Source of the DNA: Actinomycetes bacterium
GTDB taxonomy: Bacteria; Actinomycetota; Acidimicrobiia; Acidimicrobiales; Palsa-688
Length of the DNA stretch: 43,610 nucleotides
Direction of reading: 5' to 3'
Assembly: GCA_021847945.1 (NCBI GenBank)
Contig: JAJZNG010000103.1
Location: forward strand, 1-43,610
Shown: positions 16,273-25,153 of the stretch, piece by piece
Layout of the letters: each line of letters begins with the position of its first letter
Position numbering within the stretch: the first letter of the stretch is position 1
Program-made: the position numbers and the translations under genes
The notes under the pieces: model-generated
Databases searched by the model: none
What the model was told of the DNA's origin: nothing
Seen by the model: the letters and a program-made list of their open reading frames with translations, nothing else

Positions 16273-17504
16273 CGATCCTCCTCTACATGACGACGGCGCT
16301 GCGGGGCCTCTCGGCGAACAAGCTGCGCTCGGCGCTCACGGTCCTCGGCATGCTCATCGGGGTGGGAGCTGTGATCCTGCTGGTCGCTGTCGGCAACGGT
16401 TCCTCCATCGCAGTTCAAAGCAAGATCAAAGCTCTAGGGACCAACACGATCACCATCACCAACAGGGGCAGGTTCGGACGCGGGCCGGCCACGACCGGCA
16501 CGCAGAGCCAGGCGGCGACGATCACAGCCGCCGACATCAAAACCATGTCGGATCCCAACCAGGCACCCGACATCCTCTCGGTTTCTCCCGTGCTGAGCGC
16601 CTCGGTTACAGCCAGCTACCAGGACGCCTCCACGACAGTGACGGTAACTGCGACCAGCCCAACCTACCTACCCGCCGAGGACTACACCGTCGAAGCCGGC
16701 CGGTCTATAGGTTCCTCCGACGTCGCCAGCTCAGCCCAGGTGGCCGTGATAGGCCAGACCCTCCTGTCAAATCTCTACCCAGCCGGAGCGAACCCGATAG
16801 GAACCGACATCTTCGTGACGGAGGGTAAAAACGAAGCGCAGTTCCAGGTCATCGGCGTGCTCGCTGCTAAAGGCTCCACCACCGGAGTCGACCCCAACAA
16901 CATCGCGATCATCCCCTACACGACCGCCGAGGGTCTCTTGACCGGCTACACGAACAACTTCAAGCAGATCATCGTCGAAGCGAAGAACTCCAAGGACGTC
17001 AACGCCGCCGAGGCAGAAGCATCTGACATTCTCGCTTCCGCCAACCAGACGACCGTGGCGAACCTCCCGTTCTTCGTGATCAACGAGCAGTCCCTGTTGT
17101 CCACCTCTGCGTCGACTACCTCCACCTTTACGGTCCTGCTCGGCGCTGTCGCCGCGATAAGCCTGCTCGTCGGAGGTATCGGGATCATGAACATCATGCT
17201 CGTCACGGTCACCGAGAGAACCCGGGAGATCGGGATCCGAAAGGCTATCGGAGCTCCACGGGGGGCGATACTCGGGCAGTTCCTCACCGAGGCGGTCCTA
17301 CTCTCTTTATTCGGCGGGCTGGCAGGCGTAGCGGTCGGGCTGATCGGCAGCCGCTTCAAGATCGTAGGGGTCAAGCCGGTCGCGACGCCCACTTCGGTGG
17401 TCGAGGCTTTCGTGGTGGCCGTCGCCGTCGGGGTTTTCTTCGGCTTCTACCCGGCTAACAGGGCTGCGTCACTCCGTCCCGTCGACGCTCTCAGATACGA
17501 GTAG
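16269..17504 (+). CDS. MacB-like ABC transporter permease (FtsX-type)
   Basis: A 411-residue permease with the MacB architecture. There is one N-terminal helix (SALTVLGMLIGVGAVILLVAVGN), a large extracytoplasmic MacB-PCD domain (about residues 45-270), then three C-terminal helices starting with VLLGAVAAISLLVGGIGIMNIMLV. The coupling segment TERTREIGIRKAIGAPRGAILGQFL lies between them. The C-terminal GFYPANRAASLRPVDALRYE is a family hallmark. With the ATPase and the MacA-like adaptor it should form an export or envelope-signalling complex. The substrate is not evident; antibiotics, peptides or lipids are typical in the family. Confidence 0.93.
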   Translation: MTILLYMTTALRGLSANKLRSALTVLGMLIGVGAVILLVAVGNGSSIAVQSKIKALGTNTITITNRGRFGRGPATTGTQSQAATITAADIKTMSDPNQAPDILSVSPVLSASVTASYQDASTTVTVTATSPTYLPAEDYTVEAGRSIGSSDVASSAQVAVIGQTLLSNLYPAGANPIGTDIFVTEGKNEAQFQVIGVLAAKGSTTGVDPNNIAIIPYTTAEGLLTGYTNNFKQIIVEAKNSKDVNAAEAEASDILASANQTTVANLPFFVINEQSLLSTSASTTSTFTVLLGAVAAISLLVGGIGIMNIMLVTVTERTREIGIRKAIGAPRGAILGQFLTEAVLLSLFGGLAGVAVGLIGSRFKIVGVKPVATPTSVVEAFVVAVAVGVFFGFYPANRAASLRPVDALRYE

Positions 17505-17544
17505 CAGGGCCTACCAAGAAAATTTTAGGGCACGCGAGGAGAAG

Positions 17545-18147
17545 GTGATCCAGATGCAACCAGACGACCCGACGCAGCCGGTGCCGATCCCCGAGACGAC
17601 CCACGTTCCGGTCGTAACCATCCACCCGGAGGACCCCGACGACGAATGGGCCCTACCCGAAGCTTCCAAAGCACTGCGCGTCCGGTACCTGACGGCAGTG
17701 CTGGTGCTGGTGCTAGCCCTCGGCGGCGGTTTCTGGGGCGGGGTGGTAGCCGAACGCCACCACGGCACAAGCACTTCGAGCGCAGCATCGGCCCTAGCCA
17801 GGCGCTTCGCCGCTTTGCGGGCAGGCGGAGGGTTCGCAGGGGCAGCCGGCGGCGGGTTAGCAGGCGGTTTTGGAGCTGCCGGCTCTACTGGTAGCCCCAC
17901 GGCGGGATCACCCGCGGCCACAGGCACGGTCATAGACGTCGCCGGCAACGTCGTAGAGATCAGCAACGCTGCCGGTCAGATCGTCAAAGTGGACGTAGGA
18001 CCCTCCGCCAAGGTGACCATCACCGCCGAATCGAGCCTGGCAGGGCTGAAGATCGGCGACACCGTCGTAGTGTCCGGCACGGCTGGGCCAGCAGGGACCG
18101 TAAAGGCCACCGCTGTAAGAGCTACAGCGCCATCTACCTCCGGCTGA
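17545..18147 (+). CDS. Glycine-rich membrane-anchored protein at the end of the MacAB-like operon
   Basis: A 200-residue protein with a cytoplasmic acidic/proline N-terminus and one membrane helix (YLTAVLVLVLALGGGFWGG, about residues 48-66). A Gly/Ala-rich linker follows (about 90-120, including GGGFAGAAGGGLAGGFGAAG), then a C-terminal beta-rich domain (ATGTVIDVAGNVVEISNAAG...GLKIGDTVVVSGTAG) resembling the small DUF5666-type OB-like domains. GTG start at 17545 with GAGGAGAAG upstream. It lies 40 bases after the permease on the same strand and shares the FAGGG-type tracts with the adaptor's C-terminus, so it is probably an accessory of the exporter. No function is known to me. Confidence 0.75.
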   Translation: MIQMQPDDPTQPVPIPETTHVPVVTIHPEDPDDEWALPEASKALRVRYLTAVLVLVLALGGGFWGGVVAERHHGTSTSSAASALARRFAALRAGGGFAGAAGGGLAGGFGAAGSTGSPTAGSPAATGTVIDVAGNVVEISNAAGQIVKVDVGPSAKVTITAESSLAGLKIGDTVVVSGTAGPAGTVKATAVRATAPSTSG

Positions 18148-18149
18148 CG

Positions 18150-18167
18150 GGTACCGCCAGAGGTATC
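18150..18167. terminator. Possible terminator hairpin after the exporter operon
   Basis: GGTACC (18150-18155) can pair with GGTATC (18162-18167) as RNA, with one G-U pair and a 6-base loop. It lies 2 bases after the stop of the operon's last gene and before the convergent DUF3040 gene. No T tract follows. Confidence 0.3.
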
Positions 18168-18183
18168 AGGAAGCGACGGCCGG

Positions 18184-18552
18184 CTAGCTTGCGGCTTGGT
18201 CCGATCCTACGCCCCTCCGCACGCTGCGATCGACGACTATCTCGGCGAGAACTCTCAGCCCCACCCCCGACACTGCTACACCTGCAAGGGAAACGGCCAG
18301 TGAGACGGCCAAGCCGCCGATCACCGCCGCAAGTCCCGCCACCACCATCACGAGTCCCCACCACCTGACGCATAACAGTCTGACCCACCCGCGTCGCAGC
18401 ACGAGCCGCGCCGAGGACACCGCCCGCATGGCCTCCGAAACCGGGGTACCTCTGAGGCGGGACGCGAAAACAGGGTCGTCAGCCAGCGCGGCTGCTTCGA
18501 GATCGGCCAAAGCGGCCCTCTCGGCAGCGCTCAGTCTCGCATCTGGAGTCAT
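18184..18552 (-). CDS. DUF3040-type small membrane protein
   Basis: A 122-residue protein typical of the actinobacterial DUF3040 group. The N-terminal helix LSAAERAALADLEAAALADDPVFASRLRG is the defining motif. A basic stretch (LVLRRGWVRLL) and two hydrophobic helices follow (WWGLVMVVAGLAAVIGGLAVS, LAVSLAGVAVSGVGLRVLAEI). The family has no established function. It is convergent with the export operon and divergent from the glucokinase. Confidence 0.75.
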   Translation of the reverse strand: MTPDARLSAAERAALADLEAAALADDPVFASRLRGTPVSEAMRAVSSARLVLRRGWVRLLCVRWWGLVMVVAGLAAVIGGLAVSLAVSLAGVAVSGVGLRVLAEIVVDRSVRRGVGSDQAAS

Positions 18553-18682
18553 CTCTACACCTCTGCAGCTAAAACCTGACAGATATATTCTCTACCCATC
18601 GGCAAGCTTATGCCTAGGGCCAAGAGGCTCTTTTTTTTGCACTTTGCTGGCCGCGGCTCGACCGCTCGCGTAGTCTCGCCTT

Positions 18683-19555
18683 GTGGCCACATCTAGGACA
18701 AGCCGATCCGCCCCCGACACTCTCGCTATCGACATCGGCGGGACGGGCCTTAAGGCCTCGGTGCTCGACGGCGCCGGCAACATGGAGCACGACCGTGTAC
18801 GCTGCGACACCCCGTACCCGCTACCGCCAGACAAGCTCGTCACCGTTCTGGAGGAGCTGATCAAGCAATTACCTGCTTTCGACCGTGTCTCCGTCGGTTT
18901 TCCTGGCATGGTACGCGACGGGAGGATACTGTCGGCGCCGCACTTCGTCTCCCCCGAGGGCCCCGGAGGCCAGCCGGATGCTGACCTCGTTTCCGCCTGG
19001 AAGCATTTCGATCTCGCCGCCTCCCTGGAGAAGGTGACGTCCAAGCCGGTGAAGGTGGCCAACGACGCCGACCTTCAAGGCGCGGCGGTCATAAAAGGGC
19101 AGGGACTGGAGTTGGTCCTCACGTTGGGAACAGGCCTGGGGACGGCCCTATTCTACGAGGGCCAACTGGAGCCTCACCTGGAGTTCGCCCACCACCCTTT
19201 CAAGAAGGGACGCAGCTACAACGACGTCGTCGGCGAAGCCGCCCGCAAGAAGTCGGGCAACAAAAAGTGGCTTGCCCACGTGCTCGAAGCAGTGGAGACG
19301 TTCAGGGCGCTCACGTTCTTCGATCACTGCTATGTCGGCGGGGGGAACTCCGCTCGCCTCGGGAACGACCTGCCCGAAGGGGTTAGCGTCGTCGACAACT
19401 CGGCTGGAATACTCGGGGGCATTAAGCTTTGGGAGGTCACAGCCGCTCGCACGGCGCCTGCGACGCGTCGGCCCAGTTCACAGCGGCCCACCGACACCGC
19501 GGCCCCTGATACTGCTGCGACTGACGCAGCCAGCGCCGACCCGCAGGAAATCTGA
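18683..19555 (+). CDS. ppgK: ROK family kinase, polyphosphate glucokinase-like
   Basis: A 290-residue ROK sugar kinase. The phosphate-binding loop AIDIGGTGLKASVLD, VSVGFPGMVRDG, the catalytic-base region KVANDADLQGAAV and LVLTLGTGLGTALFYEGQL are all visible. KKSGNKKW resembles the basic strip of polyphosphate-dependent glucokinases, and YVGGGNSARL is the second nucleotide motif. The expected reaction is phosphorylation of glucose to glucose 6-phosphate using polyphosphate and/or ATP. The last 40 residues or so are a Pro/Thr/Ala-rich low-complexity tail beyond the family core. GTG start at 18683. It is convergent with gatD, with a 3-base gap. Confidence 0.88.
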   Translation: MATSRTSRSAPDTLAIDIGGTGLKASVLDGAGNMEHDRVRCDTPYPLPPDKLVTVLEELIKQLPAFDRVSVGFPGMVRDGRILSAPHFVSPEGPGGQPDADLVSAWKHFDLAASLEKVTSKPVKVANDADLQGAAVIKGQGLELVLTLGTGLGTALFYEGQLEPHLEFAHHPFKKGRSYNDVVGEAARKKSGNKKWLAHVLEAVETFRALTFFDHCYVGGGNSARLGNDLPEGVSVVDNSAGILGGIKLWEVTAARTAPATRRPSSQRPTDTAAPDTAATDAASADPQEI

Positions 19556-19558
19556 ACC

Positions 19559-20338
19559 CTACCGGCGTTGGAGGATCCGCCTCCAGGTCCGGGGTAATAT
19601 GCCTGCGACGCCGGATGCCGGGACACCTCCCGCTGCCGAAAGGCGACGCCTGCGAAGTTCCTCTGCGTCAGTGTCGTCGAGAGGCTCCAACGGTCCGACG
19701 ACCCAGCCGAGAAGCAGGTCGGCAAGATCAGGGTTACGGGCGAGAGCCGGGCCGTGCATGTAGGTGCCGAGCACCCGACCAGCCCTGGCGCCGTCCACAC
19801 CGCTGTCCGAGCTGTTACCGACTCCCGCAACGACCAGCCCGAGCGGCTCCGCCCCCGGGCCGACAGTCGTCACCCCAGCATGGTTTTCGTAACCGCTGAG
19901 AGTCCGGGACAACCCCAACCCCAGTGCCGGTTCGACGGCAAGCTCTCCCACGGCACGCCTCCGGCCGGGACTCGTGGCGCAATCCAGTAAGCCCACGCCG
20001 GCGCGCGATTCCCCGTCGGGTCCTGCGAACTCCTTGCCAAGGATCTGCAGGCCAGCGCAGACAGCGAACACCACTGCCCCGCTGTCCACGGCCCTGGCAA
20101 GGGGACTAGAAGACGATGTGGCTCCCAGCTCGTCTGCAGCCAGGGCCTGGGGTTGGTCCTCGCCGCCTCCCACCACGTAAAGGTCGCAGGATGCGGGCAC
20201 GACGTCCCCCGAGTGGATCACAGTTAGCTCGGCGGCGATGCCACGCCAACGCAGTCTCTGAACGAGGATCGTGGCGTTTCCGGAGTCTCCGTACGTGCCG
20301 AGAAGGTCAGGAAACAACAAGCAGACAGACACGCTCAT
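19559..20338 (-). CDS. gatD: Lipid II isoglutaminyl synthase, glutaminase subunit GatD
   Basis: A 259-residue type I glutamine amidotransferase of the CobB/CobQ-like group. It starts with VCLLFPDLLGTYGDSGNA, the GatD hallmark. The nucleophile is C94 in FAVCAGLQILG and the histidine is H195 in GTYMHGPALARNPDLAD. C94 has the same number as in S. aureus GatD as I recall it. It supplies ammonia to MurT for converting D-glutamate to D-isoglutamine in the peptidoglycan stem, a step needed for normal cross-linking. The ATG at 20338 overlaps the murT stop (ATGA). The open frame extends 77 codons upstream, but that region belongs to murT. Confidence 0.93.
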   Translation of the reverse strand: MSVSVCLLFPDLLGTYGDSGNATILVQRLRWRGIAAELTVIHSGDVVPASCDLYVVGGGEDQPQALAADELGATSSSSPLARAVDSGAVVFAVCAGLQILGKEFAGPDGESRAGVGLLDCATSPGRRRAVGELAVEPALGLGLSRTLSGYENHAGVTTVGPGAEPLGLVVAGVGNSSDSGVDGARAGRVLGTYMHGPALARNPDLADLLLGWVVGPLEPLDDTDAEELRRRRLSAAGGVPASGVAGILPRTWRRILQRR

Positions 20339-21582
20339 AGGTTGCCAACCCCGACCGAGCGCACCTTGGAGCGGATCTCTTGGAAAGCGGTGTAGTTCGC
20401 CACCACATCGAAGTCGCCGCCTCCTGAGGCGTGACGCATCGCGTCCAGCGGGTCGGAGATGACCGTGTGGTCCACTTCGGCGTAGCGGAATCGAACCGCA
20501 AGGTCCCATGCCCGTTCGCCGGCGAGGGCGACGAAATGCCCCCGCAGGCGCTCGAAAGGCACATCCCACAGCCAGGACGGGTCACGGCCGTCCGCCAAGC
20601 GCGCGTTGACCGCAACCACGACAGGGGCGGGAGGGGACGCCAGCACCTCGAAAGTCTCCATCCAGCCAGCAGGGTTCTTCGCAAGGAGAAGCCGGGCTTT
20701 TCTCCCACCGACGGCGACATTCGCGTATCGGCCGGCTACCTCACCGAGGGAAGAGAACGACCTGGCGGCTACGTTCGGGTCGGCTCCCAAAGCCTTCGCA
20801 ACGCACAACGCGACCGCTGCGTTCGCCCGGTTGGCACGGCCTGGTAGAGCCAGTTCCAAGCGCAACGTCGTAGCGTTCGGCCATCGCAGCGTGTCCCCTT
20901 CGAGCTCGACGTCGGTTCGGGGTCGTGCGAAGTCGCACGCACCGCAGGACCAGCTCGACGGGGTGAATATGATACGACTCCCACAGCTCGGGCATCCCCC
21001 CGAGTCCTCTGTCCAGGGTTGCCCTATCCCGACCCAGAGCACGTTCGTCGCCCTGCCGGCGCCCCAGACCACGAGGGGGTCGTCGGCGTTGGCCACCACG
21101 GTGCCGGCAGCGTTGCCGGCCAGGGCCGATCGCCACGAGGACGCTAGAGTCCGCACTTCGTTGTTACGGTCGAGTTGGTCGCGGGTCAGGTTGAGGAGAC
21201 CCACCGCAGCCGGGCGGGTGGCCGCGACGACCTTGGGCAGCCAAGCCTCGTCCACTTCGAGCGCCGCCGGCGAGCCGGGGGGACCGTCGGCGAGCGCCGA
21301 GACGAGTCCCATCGGAAGGTTGGCGCCCTGCAGGTTGGTGAGTACCCTTCCACCGCCCGAAAGTGCCGTGGCGAGGAGGCTAGTCGTGGTGGTCTTGCCG
21401 TTCGTGCCCGACACCAAGGCCACTTTGCGGCCGGCGCTTAGACGCGCGAGCGCCTTGGGGTCGAGCGCGAGTATCGCCCGGCCGCCTATCACCGACCCAC
21501 CGCCCTTGGCGAGACGCCTGGAGACCTCCGACACACCGACCCCGACCCGGACGGCGATCCTGGTGCGCTCCGGCAGTGTCAC
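20335..21582 (-). CDS. murT: Lipid II isoglutaminyl synthase, Mur-ligase subunit MurT
   Basis: The ATP-dependent partner of GatD, a Mur ligase-like protein with a DUF1727 C-terminus. Visible are the P-loop SGTNGKTTTTSLL (about residues 59-71), LLNLTRDQLDRNNEV, and a four-cysteine zinc ribbon (CPSC...CGAC) characteristic of MurT. The conserved PGRANRANAAVAL and a C-terminal NYTAFQEIR segment follow. It activates the D-Glu carboxylate of lipid II for amidation. The start is uncertain: I prefer GTG 21582 (VTLPERTRIAVRVG), which aligns with family N-termini. GTG 21636 and TTG 21654 are alternatives, and none has a good ribosome-binding site. It is coupled to gatD by ATGA. Confidence 0.93.
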   Translation of the reverse strand: MTLPERTRIAVRVGVGVSEVSRRLAKGGGSVIGGRAILALDPKALARLSAGRKVALVSGTNGKTTTTSLLATALSGGGRVLTNLQGANLPMGLVSALADGPPGSPAALEVDEAWLPKVVAATRPAAVGLLNLTRDQLDRNNEVRTLASSWRSALAGNAAGTVVANADDPLVVWGAGRATNVLWVGIGQPWTEDSGGCPSCGSRIIFTPSSWSCGACDFARPRTDVELEGDTLRWPNATTLRLELALPGRANRANAAVALCVAKALGADPNVAARSFSSLGEVAGRYANVAVGGRKARLLLAKNPAGWMETFEVLASPPAPVVVAVNARLADGRDPSWLWDVPFERLRGHFVALAGERAWDLAVRFRYAEVDHTVISDPLDAMRHASGGGDFDVVANYTAFQEIRSKVRSVGVGNL

Positions 21583-21689
21583 GGGAAAGAGGCTAGCTAG
21601 TCGCGCGTGGCGTAACCCACTTCGGCGGCTTAGCACTCCTGGACGGTTTCTCAACCCCCGGGGACGGCTGCAGCAGGTAGCGTTGGGGC

Positions 21690-22229
21690 ATGAAAGCGTC
21701 CAAGCCGACGGCCGGATCGATAGCGCCAGACGCCTCCTCCCTGGTGCTGCGCCTTGCGGTGGGGCCGATGCTCTTCGCTCACGGGTACAACAAGGTGTTT
21801 GGGACGGGAGGGTTGGCTGGCACCACCCGATGGTTCGAGGCGCTCGGGTTGCGCCCGGCGGCGCTGCACGCTCGTGTAGCGGCTGCGACCGAGATTGCGG
21901 CGGGAGCGGCAGTGACCCTCGGAGCTGCTAGCCCTTATCCCGCTGCGGCTGCGATCGGCCTCATGGCCACGGCGGCTGCGACGGACCATCGCGGTAAAGG
22001 CTTCTTCGTCTTCAAAGGAGGCTGGGAGTACACCGCTATCGTGGCGGCGGCAAGCGCCGCTATGGCAGCCCTCGGCCCAGGACGCCTCTCCGTCGATGCA
22101 CTAAGGGGCTCGCCCAGGAGCGGACTTCGATGGGGTTTGCTCGCCTGCCTCCTTGGCACTGCCTCAGCAAAGGCTCTAGTGGCCGCCTGTTACCGGCCGG
22201 CGGGGACCGAGACCGCCAGCGACGACTGA
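21690..22229 (+). CDS. DoxX family membrane protein (second copy)
   Basis: A 179-residue protein with the DoxX core: SSLVLRLAVGPMLFAHGYNKVFGTGGL, then EALGLRPAALHARVAAATEIAAGAAVTLG and further hydrophobic helices (YPAAAAIGLMATAAA, YTAIVAAASAAMAALG, GLRWGLLACLLGTASAKAL). It is only distantly similar to the DoxX protein encoded at 4.8-5.4 kb and lacks that protein's low-complexity tail. ATG at 21690. It is divergent from murT and lies 10 bases upstream of the LigD-type polymerase gene, so it may be cotranscribed with it. Confidence 0.82.
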   Translation: MKASKPTAGSIAPDASSLVLRLAVGPMLFAHGYNKVFGTGGLAGTTRWFEALGLRPAALHARVAAATEIAAGAAVTLGAASPYPAAAAIGLMATAAATDHRGKGFFVFKGGWEYTAIVAAASAAMAALGPGRLSVDALRGSPRSGLRWGLLACLLGTASAKALVAACYRPAGTETASDD

Positions 22230-22239
22230 GATTGGATCG

Positions 22240-23247
22240 TTGACGCCGGCGGCGCCTGCGGTGTCGGTCGAAGCAGCCGGCAGGCTGGTGACGGTCACCA
22301 ACCCGGACAAAGTCATGTTTCCCGAGCGCGGAGAGACGAAGCTCGACTTGGTACGGTACTACCTTGCGGTGCAAGATCCTCTCATGGCGGCGATCGGTGG
22401 CCGGCCAGTATTGATGCAGCGATTCCCTGACGGGGCGATGGGGCCTTCGTTCTTCCAGAAACGCGTACCACCGCGTCGCCCCGAGTGGCTCCAGACGCTG
22501 CAGGTGGCAACCCCGAACGGCACGGTATCCGACGCTTTGGTCGCCGCTGACATCGCCCACGTCTTGTGGGCGGTGAACCTTGGCTGTCTAGGCTTCCACG
22601 TGTGGGCATGTCACGCCGGTGACCAGGAGCACGCGGACGAGCTCCGTATCGACCTGGACCCTCCACGCGACGCAGGTTTCGAGATGGTCGTGCAGGCCGC
22701 CCTCGAGGTGTCGCGGCTTCTGGAAGAGCTCGGCTACAACGGCCTGCCCAAGACGACGGGAAGCAGAGGCATTCACGTCTACGTGCGTCTGACGGCGGGG
22801 TGGACCCCTTTGCAAGTCCGGGCCGCTGCCGTTTCGCTTGCGAGGGAGCTGGAAAGACGCCGGCCTGACCTGTTCACCTCCTCGTGGTGGAAGGAAGGCA
22901 GGGGTCGCCGGGTTTTCGTGGACTTCAACCAGAACGCACCTCACAAGACGATCTTTGGTGCGTGGTCGGTGCGTGCCAGACCAGGCGCCCAGGTTTCGAC
23001 ACCTCTGCATTGGGAGGAACTGGACCGCGTAGACCCCGACGAGCTGACGATGGAGACGGTGCCCCCGAGGATCGTGCACTGCGGTGATCCCTGGGCGGGA
23101 GCCAGACCAGCGTCCCTACAGCGCCTGCTGGAGTTGGTCAACGCTGACCAGCAGGCCGGCCTCGGGGACGCCCCCTGGCCACCCGAATACCCCAAGATGC
23201 CCGGCGAGCCCCCCAGAGTCTCCCCGAGCAGGGCCCGCTCGCGATAA
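22240..23247 (+). CDS. Stand-alone LigD-type primase-polymerase (NHEJ PolDom family)
   Basis: A 335-residue archaeo-eukaryotic primase-like polymerase of the LigD polymerase-domain family, which adds nucleotides at breaks and gaps in DNA repair. It has TNPDKVMFPERGETKLDLVRYY, QRFPDGAMGPSFFQKRVP, the catalytic aspartate pair LRIDLDPP (D138, D140), the histidine motif SRGIHVYV and the third acidic motif VFVDFNQN. All catalytic residues appear present. There is no nuclease or ligase domain fused and no ku or ligase gene beside it, like the separate PolD-type proteins of mycobacteria. TTG at 22240 is used; GTG at about 22260 is possible. Confidence 0.9.
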   Translation: MTPAAPAVSVEAAGRLVTVTNPDKVMFPERGETKLDLVRYYLAVQDPLMAAIGGRPVLMQRFPDGAMGPSFFQKRVPPRRPEWLQTLQVATPNGTVSDALVAADIAHVLWAVNLGCLGFHVWACHAGDQEHADELRIDLDPPRDAGFEMVVQAALEVSRLLEELGYNGLPKTTGSRGIHVYVRLTAGWTPLQVRAAAVSLARELERRRPDLFTSSWWKEGRGRRVFVDFNQNAPHKTIFGAWSVRARPGAQVSTPLHWEELDRVDPDELTMETVPPRIVHCGDPWAGARPASLQRLLELVNADQQAGLGDAPWPPEYPKMPGEPPRVSPSRARSR

Positions 23248-23300
23248 ACATCCGGCGCGCCCGCGTATCAGGCGAGGCAGCCCCCGGTATCGCTGCCTTC

Positions 23301-25070
23301 TCATACTCCGCCGACCTTGCGGGTTAGACGCCTGTCTGAGTACCAGGGACGAAGGCGGAGCTGCAACGGCGGTAGATGCCCGTACACGAGGACCGCTTCA
23401 CCCGGTGCGACCCGGCGCAGCCTGTCGGGCGGGGCGAGTCTTCGGAAAGCGGTAGAACGCGCCGTCGTCGTCGGACCTCCCCTCATCTCCTGGGTGACCG
23501 TTAGCTCTTGGACTGCCTGCTCGCCTGCCAGACCCGACATCATGTCCAAGGTGCCCAGGTCTGAGACCCCGGACAGGAGCAGTTTCGCTCTGTGGTTGTT
23601 GGCGATGGTCCTGGCCCGCTCGGCGTCGTAGCGGGAGGACAGCTGTGCTAAGTCCTGGCATATCGTCACGAGTTGGATACCGAGGCCGGCGGCCGTCGAA
23701 GCCAAGATGTCAAGGTCGGCTATTGGAGCGATGTTCGCCGCCTCGTCGAGCACGACCAGCAGAGGAGGGTCGAGACGGCGTCCGGAGCTGTTGACGGTCT
23801 CCACGGCGTGTGCTACGACGGACGACACCAGAGCGGCGAAAAGCCCCGCAACCCTGGCCTGCTCGTGGCTAGGTCCGCACAGGTAGAGCGTTCCTCTCCT
23901 CGACAGGAGCTCGTCGATGTCGAAGTCCGAGATCGCCGTGGAGCCCGCTACCACTGGATCAGCAAAGGGCACAAGAACTGTCTCTAGGGTCGTTCCAACT
24001 GAGCTCCTTATGCGATCGTCGCGTCCGGCGCACGCGGACAGCGAGGAGACCGCCAGGTCGTGGCCGGCTAGCACGAGCAGGTTGAGCGGCTCGTCGAAGT
24101 CGCAGGTATCAGTCCAGCGGACCACGTCAGCCATGCTCATCCCCGACGACGCGGCGGCAAGCATAAGGGGTGCAAGCTGCTTCGCTGCCGCTGTGTACCA
24201 GAAGGCCGCGTCCGACATCCCTCTCCGACCCGGGGTCGACTCCACAAGCCAGGTGGCCATCTTCTGGGAGCCTGACCACGAAAGGCACTCCGACAGCGGA
24301 GACCACCTTGCCGATGCTGCCAAGCCGACCGAACGCGTCGGGTCGAAGAGGGAACAGACCCCTCGCCTGCTCCGCCACGCAAAGGTTGCAGCTGCGAGGT
24401 CGTCTTTCACAGACGTAGCGAGGACAGGACCGTCCCATTCGAGCAGCGCCGGCACCGCCAGACCGGTAGTCTTGCCCGACTGTGTCGGTCCGATCACAAG
24501 CACCGAGTGGCGTTGCTCTGTCGCCACTAGACGGCCCCCAATGCCCGGGCGACGACCCAACACCAACCTCCCCGAGGCCTGCCGAGGCGACACTTGAAGG
24601 ACTCTCACATCGGTTGCCCTGGCCCAATCCGCGCCGCGCCGCTCTCGCGTCCTTCCGATATGCCCGATCCGCCCGGCCTTTCGCTCCGGTGATACCCGCC
24701 AGCGCGGCCCGCGGTCTGCGATTCTTCCCTCGACGCGACGTTCAAATCGGAGTAGGCGCCCAGCGCCCATGACCAAGCCGACGACGACGGCGACAATCGT
24801 GACGCCAGTGACGGTCGCCCACAGATAGAAGGCCGACGCGGGAACCCGGACCAGCGTACCGGCCGACGTTCCCGCCCATGCGGCTCCTGGATCACCGGCA
24901 TGGCCCGGCAGGGCCGCAGTTGCCGCCATTAGAGCGGGGACTGAAACACCCGGCCAACAGTGCAGCCAGACCCTGCCGGCAATCTCAGCAGTCAACCAAA
25001 CCCAGCTGAAGGGCAAAGCTAACGCGACCGCTGCACATGACATCAAGAGCGGCCCTGGGCGGCCCGGCAT
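23301..25070 (-). CDS. VirD4/TraG-like type IV coupling ATPase
   Basis: A 589-residue coupling-protein ATPase. It has membrane segments near the N-terminus (LLMSCAAVALALPFSW..., and FYLWATVTGVTIVAVVVGLV), Walker A VIGPTQSGKTTGL near residue 195, Walker B LLVVLDEAANIAPI near residue 440, and the downstream VTICQDLAQLSSRY typical of TraG/TraD proteins. Coupling proteins bring the relaxase-DNA complex to the secretion channel. I start it at ATG 25070 because no other start codon lies between the upstream gene's end and this one; the frame stays open upstream, inside the VirB4-like gene. It is last in a five-gene leftward operon. Confidence 0.88.
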   Translation of the reverse strand: MPGRPGPLLMSCAAVALALPFSWVWLTAEIAGRVWLHCWPGVSVPALMAATAALPGHAGDPGAAWAGTSAGTLVRVPASAFYLWATVTGVTIVAVVVGLVMGAGRLLRFERRVEGRIADRGPRWRVSPERKAGRIGHIGRTRERRGADWARATDVRVLQVSPRQASGRLVLGRRPGIGGRLVATEQRHSVLVIGPTQSGKTTGLAVPALLEWDGPVLATSVKDDLAAATFAWRSRRGVCSLFDPTRSVGLAASARWSPLSECLSWSGSQKMATWLVESTPGRRGMSDAAFWYTAAAKQLAPLMLAAASSGMSMADVVRWTDTCDFDEPLNLLVLAGHDLAVSSLSACAGRDDRIRSSVGTTLETVLVPFADPVVAGSTAISDFDIDELLSRRGTLYLCGPSHEQARVAGLFAALVSSVVAHAVETVNSSGRRLDPPLLVVLDEAANIAPIADLDILASTAAGLGIQLVTICQDLAQLSSRYDAERARTIANNHRAKLLLSGVSDLGTLDMMSGLAGEQAVQELTVTQEMRGGPTTTARSTAFRRLAPPDRLRRVAPGEAVLVYGHLPPLQLRLRPWYSDRRLTRKVGGV

Positions 25071-25153
25071 ACGGCCACCGGCGTGGGGAAGCGAAAACGG
25101 GGGGGAGGCGTTGCGGCGGGGAGCGCCGCGACCCGGAAGTGGGGTCTGCTGCC

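Noticed and set aside
18612-18638. Terminator-like element (weak stem followed by eight T)
   Set aside because: The stem is only four base pairs and no plus-strand gene ends upstream; it lies in the leader of the glucokinase gene, so I do not call it a terminator.
20606-21931. Open frame of 441 codons on the plus strand opposite murT
   Set aside because: It is antisense to a clear MurT protein and runs into the DoxX gene; its translation is a low-complexity Arg/Ser/Ala/Pro mix with no domain. Long antisense frames are expected in high-GC DNA.
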